From contig NZ_CP039432.1 in the NCBI RefSeq assembly GCF_005484805.1, forward strand, positions 1,984,001 to 2,048,000: a stretch of DNA of 64,000 nt, given 5' to 3'. This document shows positions 17,698 through 30,400 of the stretch, one piece after another; positions within the stretch are counted from its first letter, which is position 1; every line of letters begins with the position of its first letter. Made by a program: the position numbers and the translations under genes. The DNA comes from Rhodococcus sp. SGAir0479. GTDB lineage: Bacteria; Actinomycetota; Actinomycetes; Mycobacteriales; Mycobacteriaceae. A model generated the notes under the pieces. It worked only from the letters and a program-made list of their open reading frames with translations. It was not told where the DNA came from and searched no databases.

Positions 17698-18444
17698 TCA
17701 GAACCAGATCCCGAACTCCGCCAACCGTGCCCGCAGGCGGTCGACATGGCCGCCGGGCCAGTACACCTGCCCGCAGTCGTGGCACCGGCTGAAGCGATGC
17801 TGTTCACGCCACACCCCGCCCGGCACCCGGCCGCGGACCGCGGCCGGCGTCGCCGGGCCGATGAGACCGTTGCAGCGGGCGCAGCGGGTGAGCGGGTCGA
17901 TGCGCTCCTGTAGCCGGAACCGATCGAGGACCTCGCGCAACTGACGGCGCGGGTCCGTCTCGTGTACGTACCCGCCGTGGACCAGCGCGGCGCGCTCGAG
18001 CAGACCCACGTCACGGGTGAGAAGGACGCGATTCTCGTTGCGGGACAACCGGAGCAGATCGTCGTCGGACCGGGCGTCGTCGTAGGAACTGTCGAACCCG
18101 AGCAGCCGCAGGTAGCGCGCCAGCCGGCCCAGGTGCACGTCCAGGACGAACCGGGTCTCCGGGAGCCGGGGGCGCAACCGTCGGATGTCGCCGAGGTCGA
18201 GGGACTGGAAGGTCGGGTACACCGCGACGCGTTCGTCGCCCGCGAGCCGATGATCGAAGGTCACCGGCTCACCGTCCACGACGATCAGGTCGACCTCGGT
18301 GTGCGGGACGCCCAGCGACTCGATCCGATCCTTGACCGACGGGGCGCCGTCGAACTCGAGCGCGATGCCGGACCGCCGCAGCCGCGGGGGCAGGAAGTCG
18401 TTCAGCTCCCCGTAGAAGCGGAACTCGCAACGCCGCGCCGCCAT
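17698..18444 (-). CDS. Mut7-C family protein: ubiquitin-like plus PIN-type RNase domain
   Basis: A 248-residue protein of two parts. The N-terminal 80 residues (RCEFRFYGELNDFLPP...) match the ubiquitin-like domain often fused to Mut7-C. The C-terminal part has FVLDVHLGRLARYLRLLGFD, RVLLTRDVGLL and a zinc ribbon (CARCNG and CHDCGQVYW), the PIN-like Mut7-C RNase pattern with Asp residues for metal binding. It starts 7 bp after the NRPS stop, so it may be co-transcribed with it, though no functional link is known. RNase activity is inference. Confidence 0.8.
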   Translation of the reverse strand: MAARRCEFRFYGELNDFLPPRLRRSGIALEFDGAPSVKDRIESLGVPHTEVDLIVVDGEPVTFDHRLAGDERVAVYPTFQSLDLGDIRRLRPRLPETRFVLDVHLGRLARYLRLLGFDSSYDDARSDDDLLRLSRNENRVLLTRDVGLLERAALVHGGYVHETDPRRQLREVLDRFRLQERIDPLTRCARCNGLIGPATPAAVRGRVPGGVWREQHRFSRCHDCGQVYWPGGHVDRLRARLAEFGIWF

Positions 18445-18451
18445 CGCCGCG

Positions 18452-21400
18452 TCACCGCCGGCCGTCCAGCCACGTCCCGACGAGCGGGCCGACGACGGCG
18501 AGCGCGTCCGGCGTCGTGAGCCGGTTGTGCGTCCACGGCACCGGATGAATCCGCACGCGGCCGGACACGTGGGCGGTCCACGGGTTTTCGCGCGGCGCCT
18601 GCTCGTCGTCCGCGGCGGCCACGTACTCGACGTCGCCGTCGAACTGCTCCGGCCGGTACGTTCGGCCGAGCTGGATGGTGTGCAGGTAGTCGTCGTAGAG
18701 GCGGCGTACGTCGTCCGCGGTGAGCGCCGCGTACGGCCCGCCGTCGTCGCGCAACAACTGCGCGGCGCGCTCCGCAGTCATCTCGCCGTCGTCGGCCGCG
18801 CCGTCGACCCCGGCGAACTCCGCGAACAACATCCCGAGAGTCGGAGCGGGCGCCGTGTCCGGTGCCGAGTCGGCGGTCCGGGTGTCGAGCATGACCAGGG
18901 TGCGCACCCCTTCGCCGAGGAACCGCAGGCGGACCGCCATCGCATGGGCGATGGCGCCGCCCACCGAGTAGCCGAGCAGATGGTAGGGACCGTGTGGCTG
19001 CACCTGCCGGATGCGGTCCACGTACCGGCGGGCCAGCTCTTCCATCGTGGCCGGCGCGTACGTCTTGTCGCCGATCCCCGGCGACTGGATGCCGTAGACG
19101 GGCCGCCCCGCACCGAGGTACGGCAGCAGGCCGGTGTAGCACCAGGTCAACCCGATGGCGGGATGGACGCACACCAACGGTTCCGTGCCGTCTCCTCCGC
19201 GCATGCGGACGAGCTCGTCGTCGGGGGCGGGCGCCTCGGCGCCGTCGAGCCGGGCCGCGATCGCCGCCGGCGTGGCCGCGCTGACGACCCACTGCATCGG
19301 CAGCGCCGTGCCCAGTCGCGACTGGACCTCGGCGACCACCCGGACCGCACTGAGCGAGTTGCCGCCGAGTTCGAAGAAGCTGTCGTCGACCCCCACCCGC
19401 TCGGCACCCAGGACGTCGGCGAAGACGTCGACGAGTACCTGCTGGGTGTGGTTCGCCGGCGGCCGATAGTCGACGGTCGCGAACACCGGTTCCGGCAGCG
19501 CGCGGCGGTCGAGCTTGCCGTTGGCGTTCATCGGAACGTCGTCGAGGATCGTGATCGCGGACGGCACCATGTAGGCCGGCAGCGACGTCGCCGCGAACTT
19601 CCGCAGCGCAGCGGCATCGGCCACCCCGCCGGCGCCCAGCCGCACGTACGACACCAGCACCGTCTCGCCGTTGGGCGCCCGGTGTCCGAGCGACGCCGCG
19701 AATTCGACATCGGGGTGTGCGGTGAGCGCCGCGTCGACGTCACCGACCTCGATACGCAGTCCACGGATCTTGATCTGGAAGTCGGTGCGCCCCACGTACT
19801 GGACGCCGTGCGGGCCCGCGCGCCGAACCAGGTCGCCGGTGCGGTACAGCCGGGATCCAGGGGGCCCGAACGGGTTCGCGACGAAACGCCCCGACGTCAG
19901 CGCCGGCTGGCCCCGGTAGCCGCGGGCCAGGCACGGACCGAAGAGATACAGCTCCCCCTCCCCGCCCTCGGGTACCGGCCGCAGCCACCCGTCGACGACG
20001 ACCGCGCCCACAGCCGACCGCGGCACCGGGCCGCCCAGAGTGATGGGGCGGCCCGTCTCGAGGGTCTCGCTGGTGGTGACGCACACCGTGCACTCGGTCG
20101 GGCCGTACGCGTTGAGCAGGCGGGTACGGTGTGCCCACGCGTCGACCAGCTCGGCGCCGAAGAGTTCGCCGCCGATTTCCGCGACCTCGAGGTCCGGCAG
20201 CGCGGCCGGGTCGAGCGTGCCGCACACCGCCGGAGTGACGAGCAGGTGGGTGATGTGCTCGTCTCGCGCGCAGCGTTCCAGTTCCGGACCGGCGTAGACG
20301 TCGGGCGGAGCGATCACCAGGGTCGCGCCCGCGGCCAGCGCGAGCGTCAACTCGAGGATCGAGACGTCGAAGCTCGGCGAACACACATGCAGGACACGGG
20401 ACTTCGGGCTGACGTTCTGATGAGCAATCTGTGCGGCCGCGAGGTACGGCAGGCCGGTGTGGGTGACCACGACGCCCTTGGGCGCTCCGGTGGACCCCGA
20501 CGTGTAGATCAGGTAGGCGGGATCGGTGGGCCGGATCGGGTGCGTCCGCTCGTCGTCGCGGATCGGCGCCGAGGCGCCGCGGTCGAGGTCCACTTCGTCG
20601 AGCGCGAGCCAGTCCAGGCCGTCGGGCAGCCCGTGGTCGCGGGACGCCGCGAGGCCCACGACGGCGGCACAGTCGTCGAGCATGTAGCGCACCCGGGCGT
20701 CCGGCAGCTTCGGGTCGATCGGCACCGGCGCCGCCCCCGTCTTCGCGACGGCCCAGGTGGCGGTGACCGAGTCCGCCGAGCGCGGTACCGCGACCGGAAC
20801 GAAGTCCTCCGGGCCGACGCCCCGGTCGAGCAGTTGTCGCGCCAGCCGGGTCGACCGCTCGTCGAACTCCCGGTAGGTCGTGTCGGTGCCACGCCACCGG
20901 AGCGCGACCGCGTCCGGATCGAGGGCCGCACCGGCGCTCAGGATGTCGGTCCACGGGCGCGGCGCGGTGGCCTCCGCGGTCGCGACCGCGACCGGTTCGG
21001 CGCGCCGTGCGCCGCCGAGGACGTCGACGCGGCCCACCGGAACATCGGGTCGCCGGGCGATCGCCTCGACGATCCGGACGAGCCGGTCCGCGAGGTCGGC
21101 CGCGGTCTCCGGGGAAACGGCCTCGGGCGCGTAGCGCAACCGCAGCCGCAGCCGCCCGTCGTCGAACGCCATGAGCGAGAGCGGGTAGTGGGTGGAATCC
21201 TGGCCCTCGACACCGGTGACGCGGACCCCGGTCCGCTCCGCCAGTCGGCTCACCGCGGTCACGTCCTGCGGGTACGACTCGAGCACCATCGCGGTGTCGA
21301 AGAGGCCGCCGAAGCCGACCGCTTCCTGGATCGCGGGGAGCCCCAGGTGTTCGTGCGCCATGAGCGCGGCACGCGCGGCGTGCAGACGGAGCAGCAGCTG

Positions 21401-24400
21401 CGCCGCCGGCTCGCGCGGATCGAGACGCACCCGCACCGGGATGGTGTTGATGAACAGCCCCACCATCGCTTCCACGCCGTCGACGACCGGCGGCCGTCCG
21501 GAGACCGTGGTGCCGAACACGACGTCGGCGCTCGCGGTCATCTGTCCCAGCAGGATCCCCCACGCGGCCTGCAACGCCGTGTTCACCGTGACGCCGGCGT
21601 TCTCGACGGTGCGGGCCAGCGCGTCCACCACCGCGTCCGGGACCGGAACCGGCTCGGCCGCGGTCGCCGACAGTCGTCGGCCGGCGGCGTGCGGCACCGC
21701 CAGTGTGGGCCCGGGCAGCCCGGACAGCGCGGTCACCCACGCCCGTTCGGCGGCCGCGGTATCGCGCGCGGCGAGCCAGGCCAGGTAGTCCCGGAACTGC
21801 GGGGCGGGCCGGTCCGACGGGCGACCACCGGAGACGTACAGCTCGAACAGATCGGTCACGAGCAGCGGCATCGACCACCCGTCCAGGACGATGTGGTGGT
21901 TGGTGACGACGAGACGATGCCGCCCCGATCCCACGTCGAGGAGCAGGAACCGGATCAGCGGAGCGCTACGCATGTCGAAGTTGCGGTGCTGTTCCCGGTC
22001 GATGAGGATCCGGTCCTCGCCGTCGCGGGCCTCGGCGACCGACCAGTCGGCGTCGACGTGGCCGAGGACCACCTGCACGACGGTGCCGTCGTCCCGGTTG
22101 TCGAACGCGGTCCGCAGGCTCGCGTGCCGGTCCATCAGGGCCTGGGCGGCGGCGGCCAGGCGATCGCGGTCGAGGTCGCCCTCGAGGTCGAGCACCACTT
22201 GCACGTGGTACGCGTCGACGTCCTGCCCGGCGAGCAACGCGTGGAAGAGCAGACCCTCCTGCAGCGGTGCGGGCGGCCACACGTCACAGGCGCCGGGATG
22301 CGCACTCTCCCAACGATCTATCTCCTTCTGTGTCGCGGTCACGAGCCCGAGGTCGGACGGCGTCAGTCCCCCGCTGTCCGGGCGGTCTGCGTACTCCGCC
22401 AACGCGTGCACCGCGGCGCGCCACAGTTGCGCGAACTCGTCGACCGCGTCGGCGTCCAGGACGTCCGGGGCGTACCGCACCGTCGCGGACAGTTGCTCGC
22501 CGTCAGCGGAAGTCGCGACATGGGCGTCGAGGGCGAGCGGGCTCGGGACCGGCCCCTGACCTGCGACGTCCACCGTCGCGTCGGCGGCGAGGGACCACCC
22601 GGCCGGGCCGTCGCCGGCCAGCCGACCGAGATAGTTGACCGACACCTGCGGCTCCGCGAGGTCGTCGAACGCCGACTCGGTCTCGGCGTTGAGGTAGCGC
22701 AACAGCCCGTACCCGATGCCGTGGTCCGGCACCGCCCGCCACTGCTCCTTGACCGCCGCGAGCGCGGTGCCGGCGGCCCGCCCCGCCGCGTAGGCGTCGT
22801 CGATGTCGACACCGGTCAGGTCCAGACGGAGCGGGAAGGTGGTGGTGAACCAGCCGACGGTGCGGGAGAGGTCCGCACCGGGCAGGATTCGTTCCTCCCG
22901 ACCGTGTCCCTCCGCCGAGACCACGACGCTCGGTAGGCCCCCGGCCCACCGGCGCCATCGGGCGATCGCCATCGCCGTGGCACAGAGCACCGCGTCCGCC
23001 GGTGTCGCCCGGTACAGCTGCGGGAGCCGGTCCAGCAACCGGTGGGTGACGTGGGCGTCGATACGTATGGTGACCTGCGACGCGGTGACGTCACGGTCGG
23101 GGTCGAACCGGCGCACCCCGAGGAGCGGGTCGGCGGGCAGCAAAGCCTCACGCCACCAGCGCAATTGGGCCACCGTGCGCGCGTCCCCGGCGATCCGGCG
23201 CAGCTCGTGGGCCCAGGTCCGCATCGACGTCCCCACCCGCGGGAGCTCCGGGGTCGTGCCGACGGACGCCTGCCGGCACGCGGTGACCAGGTCGCCGAGG
23301 AGGATGCGCCACGACACACCGTCGACCGCGAAGTGGTGGATCGCCACGGCGAGACGACCGGGCCGCTCGCCTCCCGCGTCGCACCACACGGCCTGCACCA
23401 TCACGCCGGCGGCCGGATCGAGGCGGGAGACCGCCGCGGAACGCGCCCGCGACGCCACCGTGTCGATGTCACCCGTGTCGATGTCACCCTCGCCGCGCAC
23501 GTGGGAACAGTCGACGCGCCGCAGGCAGTCGCCGGCGTCGACCGATCCGGGCTCGGCCACCGCGAGGCGGAGATCGGGGCCGTCGCCGACACGCACGGAT
23601 CGCAGCATGTCGTGCCGATCGAGTAGCGCCTGCAGGGCCATCCGCAGCTGCGCCCCGGTCAGGTCGGCGGGGACGCGGACGGCGACCGACTGCGAGAAGT
23701 GCTCCCACCCACCCCGGCGGCCCGCGAGCCACCGCAGCACCGGTGTCGGCTCCACGACACCGATTCCGCCGCCCGCGACCTCCGGAAGTCCGGGTACCCG
23801 GTCCGCGGCGGCGGCTTCCCCGGCCACGGTCGCCAGCCGTTCGACGGTCGGGCGCTCGAACACGTCCTGCGGGGCGAACAGGAGTCCTGCTGCCCGGGCC
23901 CGGGAGACGAGTTGGATGACGGTGATCGAATCCCCGCCGAGCGCGAAGAACGAATCGTCGGCCGCGACGGCGGGCACGCCGAGTGTCTGTGCGAACAGCA
24001 CCGCCAGTCGTTGCTCCACCGGCCCGGCCGGCGGCCGCCCGTGCCCGGCGAACGCCGCGAAATCGGGTTCGGGCAACGCCCGGCGATCGACCTTTCCGTT
24101 CGACGTGAGCGGCAGCGCGTCCAGCACCACCACCGCCGCCGGCACCATGTACGGGGGCAGTGTCCGTGCGAGGTCCTCACGCACCTGCAGCGGGTCCGGG
24201 GTGCGGCCGGGCGCCGGGACGACGTAGCCGACCAGCCGATCGTCCGCGCCGCCTTCGTCGCGCCGGGACACCACCACCGCCCGCGCGACACCGCCGCAGC
24301 GGAGCATCGCCGACTCGATCTCGCCGAGTTCGATCCGGAACCCACGAACCTGCACCTGGAAGTCGCTGCGCCCCAAGAATTCCAGGCGCCCGTCGGGTCC

Positions 24401-27400
24401 GCGGCGCCCCAGGTCCCCGGTCCGGTACATCCGCCGCCCGGCGCGGCCCGGCGCCGCGACGAACCGGCCCGCGGTGAGACCGGGCCGGTGGACATAGCCG
24501 CGGGCGACGGCGTCGCCGGACACGTAGATCTCGCCGCGGACGCCGGCCGGCACCGGCTGCAGGCGTCGGTCGAGGACGTCGACGCGGAGCCCCGGCAGGG
24601 GTCGGCCGATCGCGCCCGGCGGCGTGGACGTCGACGCGTCGGGCGCGAGCACCGCCGTCGTGTCGATCACCGTGGCCTCGGTGATGCCGTACATCTCGGC
24701 CACCACGTCGGTGTGACGCGGCCGTCGCGCGTACCACTTCCGGACCTGCTCGACGGCGAGTTCCTCGCCGCCGACGAACACGTAGCGCAGCGGCAGCTCG
24801 ACGTCCGCCCCGTGCTCGACGAGCTGGTAGAAGGACGCCGGCGTCTGGTTCAGCACGGTGACCGACTCGCGCTGCAGGAGGGCGACGAAGTCGCCGGGCG
24901 ACCGGACGATCTCGGGCGCGACGATCACCGTGGTGGCACCCACCGACAGTGGACCCCACGTCTCCCACACCGAGACGTCGAAGGCCAGCGAGTGGAACTG
25001 CGTCCACGTGTCGCTCGCCCGGAGGTCGAACTCGCTGTAGGCACCCGCGAGCAGTCCCAGCGCCGCACGATGGGAGACCTCCACGCCCTTGGGCCGGCCG
25101 GTGGACCCCGACGTGTAGACGATGTAGGCGGCGTTGTCGGGGTGCAGCGGCGCGGTGCGGTCCCCGTTCGTGATCGTCCCCGCCGCCTGCGCGGCGAGTT
25201 CCGCGCGCACCGTCGGCGAGTCCAGCACCACCACCTGAGCCGGGAGATCGCCGAGCGTGTCGACCGCGCCCAACGTGGTCACGACGCACGTCGGTGCCGC
25301 CTCGCCGACCACGAACGCGATGCGCTCCCGCGGCGCGCCCACGTCGATCGGAAGGTAGGCCGCGCCGGCGAGGACGGTCGCCACCACCGCGACGACCGCG
25401 GCGGACGAGCGCGGCACGGCTACGGCGACCGCCGTGTCCGGGCCGGCTCCGCGGGCGACGAGCAGTCGGGCCAGGCGGTTCGCGTCGGCGGCCAGCTCGG
25501 AGTACGTCCGACGGGACTCCCCGTCGACGAGTGCCACCCTGTCCGGGTGGTCGGCCGCGGCGCGGGTGAACAGGTCGGCCAGGGTGTCCCCCCGCACCGG
25601 GACCACGGCGCCGGGCTCGGCGGCCACCAGTTCCGCGGCGGTGAGCAGCCCGATCTCACCCACCGGGCGGCGTCGGTCGGCGGCGGCCGCGTCGAGGATG
25701 CGGTGCAGGCGTTCGGCGAACCCCTCCGCAGTCGCGGGGTTCCAGAGGTCGGTCGCGTAGGTGAGGTCGAATCGCATTCCGCCCGGGGCACCGTCGGGGT
25801 CGAAGGACTCGGACACGCTCAACTGCAGATCGAACTTGGCGATGCCGGGATCACAGTCGACCGGTTCGACCTCGAGCCCCGGCAGGCGCAGATACCCGGT
25901 CATGTCGGTCCGGTACTCGACCAGCACCTGGAACAACGGGGCGTACGCGGTCGACCGCTCGGGGGCGAGTTCGTCGACCAACCGCTCGAACGGCAGATCG
26001 GTCCGGGCGAAGGCCGTGAGATCGGCAGCGCGCGTCACCGCGAGGAGGTCGTCGAAACTCGCGCCCGTGTCGATCGGGGTGCGCAGCACCAACATGCCCA
26101 CGAACATGCCGACGATCTCGTCGAGGCCGGCCTCGCCGCGACCGGACACGGGCGTACCGATCACGATGTCGTCGGTGTCCGAGAGGCGGGCGACCAGCAC
26201 GGCCAGCGCGGTGTGGGCGACCATGAACATCGTGGCGTTCGCATGCCGGGCGAGGTCGGCGAGCCGACGATGGGTCCCGGCGTCGACGGTGAACCCCACG
26301 GTGGCTCCCCGCAGCGACTGGCGGGCCGGCCGCGGCCGGTCGGTCGGCAGCGGCACCACCTCCGGCATTCCCGCCAGCGTGGACCGCCATTGCGCGAGCT
26401 GTCGACTGTACAGCGAACCCGGGTCGCCGGGATCGCCGAGCAGATCGCGCTGCCACAGCGCGAAGTCGACGTAGTCCAGTGGCGGCGGTGCCCAGTCCGG
26501 CGCCTGGCCGCGACGGCGGGATTGGTACGCGCGCATGACATCTCGGGCGAGGGTGGTCATCGAGAAGCCGTCCGCGGCGATGTGGTGTGCGACGACCACG
26601 AGGACGTGGTCGGCGGGTGCGAGCCGCGCCAGCTGGGCCCGCACCGGCACCTGGCTGCTCACGTCGAAACCCGTGGACGCCGCGCTGGACAGGTGGGTGG
26701 GCAGGTCCGCGGCCCCCACCGACATTCGGTCCACGCGCGGTGCCTCGTCCGGGTCGACGACGACCTGGGCGGGGGTCCCGTCGACGAGGGGATACCGGGT
26801 GCGCAGCGTCGAGTGTCGCCGCATCACGTCACCGACCGCGGCAGCCAGCGCGTCCTCGTCGAGCGCTCCCCGCAGCCGCACGGCCATCACGATGTTGTAG
26901 GCGGGAGAGGCGGTGTCGAGCTGGTTGATCGACCACATGCGCAGCTGCGCCGACGACAGTGGCAGGACGTCCGGCCGGTCGTACGGGCGCAGCGCCGGCC
27001 GCTGCGCGCCGCCGGTGCCGGTCGCCCGGACCCGACGGGCCAGCCCGCGCACCGTCGGCGCTTCGAACAGTGCCCGCACGTCCAGGTCGGCGCCCAACGC
27101 GGCGTCGAGCCGCCGCGTGACCCGCGTCGCTGTGAGCGAGTTGCCGCCCAGATCGAAGAAGCTGTCGTCGGGGCCGATCCGGTCCAGGCCGAGGACCGCG
27201 CACAGGTGCTCGGCGACGATCTCCTCGAGCGGAGTGAACGCCACCGCGCCGGTGGCGTCGACGGCCGCGGGGAAGTCCGGTGCCGGCAGCGCCTTGCGGT
27301 CCACCTTGCCCGACCGCGTGAGGGGAACGTCGTCGATCGGCACGATCAGCGCGGGCACCATGTGCGGTGGCAGCCGGCGGCCGAGGTGGTTGCGCAGCTC

Positions 27401-30400
27401 GCCGGGGTCGACCGCCGGATCGTCACCCGACCTGACGTAGGAGACGAGGACCGTCTCCCCCGACGGCGCCGTTCTGCCCAGCGTTGCGGCGAACTCCACA
27501 CCGGGATGATCGGTGAGCGCGGCGTCGATCTCGCCGAGCTCGACGCGGAACCCCCGAATCTTGACCTGGAAGTCGCTGCGGCCCAGGTACTCGAGGGTCA
27601 AATCGTCGCGCCACCGCACGACGTCACCGGTGCGGTAGAGCCGGTCTCCCGGCCGGGTGCCGTCGTCGCCGTCCCCGGGCTGCGCGGACTCCACCACGAA
27701 CGGACTGGCCACGAACCGCTCGGCGGTCAGCCCGGGCCGGCGGTGATAGCCCCGGGCCACCCCCGGGCCGCCGAGGTACAACTCCCCCGGCGTGCCGACC
27801 GGGACCGGTTGCAGGCGCGCATCGAGGACCAGTTCGACGAAGCCGAGGGCCGGCGCACCGATCGTGACGGGCTCGTCGGGGTCGAGCGGTCCGGCGATGT
27901 TCGACAGGATGGACGCCTCGGTGGGTCCGTACGCGTTGAACATGCGCCGCCCGGGCGCCCAGCGCCCGACCAGCTCGGGCGGGCACGGCTCACCCGCGAC
28001 CGCGAGCGCGTGCAGGGTGCCGAGACCGTCCGGTCGCATGGATCCCAGCACGCTCGGGGTGAAGAAGGCGTGCGTCTGGCCGCCCTCGGCGAGGCTGCGC
28101 GCCAGATCTTCACCGCCCACGACGTCGGGCGGCGCGATCACCAGGTGGGCGCCCGACCCGAAGGCCATCAGCAGTTCGAACACCGACGCGTCGAAACTCG
28201 GCGACGTGAACTGCGAGACCTTCGACTCCTCGGTCACCGCGAGCTGCTCGCGCTCTTCCGCGACGAGGTTCGCCAGTCCGCGGTGCGTGAGCGCCACCCC
28301 TTTGGGGGTCCCGGTCGATCCCGACGTGTAGATCAGGTACGCGGGGTTGTCGGTGCGGAGCGGCGCGACGCGGTCGACGTCGTCGATCGGGGCGTCGGAC
28401 CGGCGACCGACCGCGGCGCGGTGTGCCTCCGAGTCGACGACGTGCCAGGAGATGCCGTCGCCCAACGCATCTCGCCGGCTCGACACGGTCAGTCCCACCC
28501 GGGCACCGGAATCGGTGAGCATGTGCTCGATGCGCTCGCGCGGGTAGGTGGGATCGACCGGGACGAAGGCAGCACCGGTCTTCGCGACCGCCCACACCGC
28601 TTCCACGAACTCGATCGACCGCGTCATGGCTACCGCGACAACGGTTTCCGGTCCGAGACCGGCATCGATCAGCAGACGCGCGGTGCGGGTGGAACGCGCG
28701 TCGAGCGCGCGGTAGCTCATCGCGTCGTCGCCACACGAGAGCGCCGGCGCGTCGGGGTCGAGGCGGGCGGCGTCGACGAGGATGTCGGGGAGCGTGCGAT
28801 GCCGGCGTCCCGGCCCACCGCGCACGGGCGCCAGCCGTGCGTAGTCGGTGGCCGAGAGCAGCCGCAGCCGGGCCAACGGCACGTCGGGGTCGGCGGCGAC
28901 GGCCAGCAGCACTCGTTCGATGCGGTCCACCACGCCGTCGATCTCCTGCGCGTCGAACAGGGCCGGGGCGTAGTCGACCCGCAGTTCCAGTCTGGTGTCG
29001 ACGGACGCGGCCAGCGCCAACGGGTAGTGAGTGGCGTCGTGGACGGTGACGTCGGCGACGCGCATGCCGGCGATGTCGGTGTCCGCGGTGAGCCCGCCCC
29101 GGTCGATCGGGTACGACTCGAACACCGTGATGGTGTCGAACAGGGCGGCCGCTCCGGTCGCGCGTTCGATGTCGGCCAGCCCCACGTGTTCGTGACCGAG
29201 CAGTGCGGTCTGGTCGGCGTGGCACCGGCGCAACAGTTCTGCCAGCGTCTCCCCGGGATGCAGGGTGACCCGCACGGGAACGGTGTTGATGAAGAGGCCC
29301 ACCATGTCCTCGATGCCGGCCACCCCGGGAGGCCGACCGGACACGATCGCCCCGAAGACGACGTCATCGCGTCGGGTCCACGCCGCCAGGACGATCGCCC
29401 AGGCCACCCGCACGACGGTGCTGAGCGTGACCCCGAGCTCGCGGGCCACCGCGTCGAGCCGCGCGGTGGTGGCCTCCGTCAGCAGCAGTCGGTCCGGTCG
29501 GGGCACCGTCGGCAACTGCCGCCCGCGCTCGAATGCGCCGACGAGCGTCGGTTCGTCGATGCCGGCGAGCGCCTCGACCCACCGGGCTGTCGACGCCTCC
29601 CGATCGGTCGCGTCCAGCCAGCCCAGATAGTCCCGGAACGACGCCGATACCGGGATCCGGCGGTGGTCGGGCGCGGCGTACAGCTCGAGCAACTCCCGGA
29701 CCAGCAGCGGCACCGACCAGCCGTCGAGCAGGATGTGGTGGTAGGTCAGGACGAGCTGGTACCGGTCGTCGGCCACGCGGACCAGCAGTGCGCGCACCAA
29801 CGGGGGCGTGGTCATGTCGAACCGCCGCGAGCGGTCCCGCGCGAGGATGCCCGCCACGTCCCCGGACCCGCGGACATCGGCCACGGCCCAGGGCAGTTCG
29901 ACGCGCCCGGGAACCAGTTGCAGCGGGTCGCCGCCGGGCCCGGTGGTGAACGCGGCCCGGAGGATCTCGTGCCGGTCCAGCAGCGCCTGGACCGTCCGCC
30001 GCATCCGGTCGTCGTCGACGGCCCCGTGCAGGTCGAGGACCAGTTGGACGAGGTAAGGGTCGGTGTCGTCCCCGGCGATTTCGGTCTGGAACAGCAGCCC
30101 GGCCTGCAACGGCGACAGCGGCCACACGTCGGTCAGCCCCGGGCACGCGGCTTCGAGCCGTTCGATCGTGTCCTGGTCGAGGCGCACGAGCGGCACGTCC
30201 GACGGGGTGAGGCCGCCGGCGCGTGGCGCCCCGGCCGCGTGCACGAGCGCTTCGCACGCGGACCGCCACAGCGCGGCGAGGTCACGTACCTCCTCCGGGT
30301 CGAGCAGTCCCGTGGGAGACGCGAGCGACGTCCGCAGCGTCGACCCGCGGCCGGTGTCGACGGTCAGCATGTTGATGTCGAGCGTCGCGGCGGCCGGCAT

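Noticed and set aside
18527-22936. A 1469-codon plus-strand frame opposite the NRPS end
   Set aside because: Same reason: antisense shadow with no recognisable domain and low-complexity composition.
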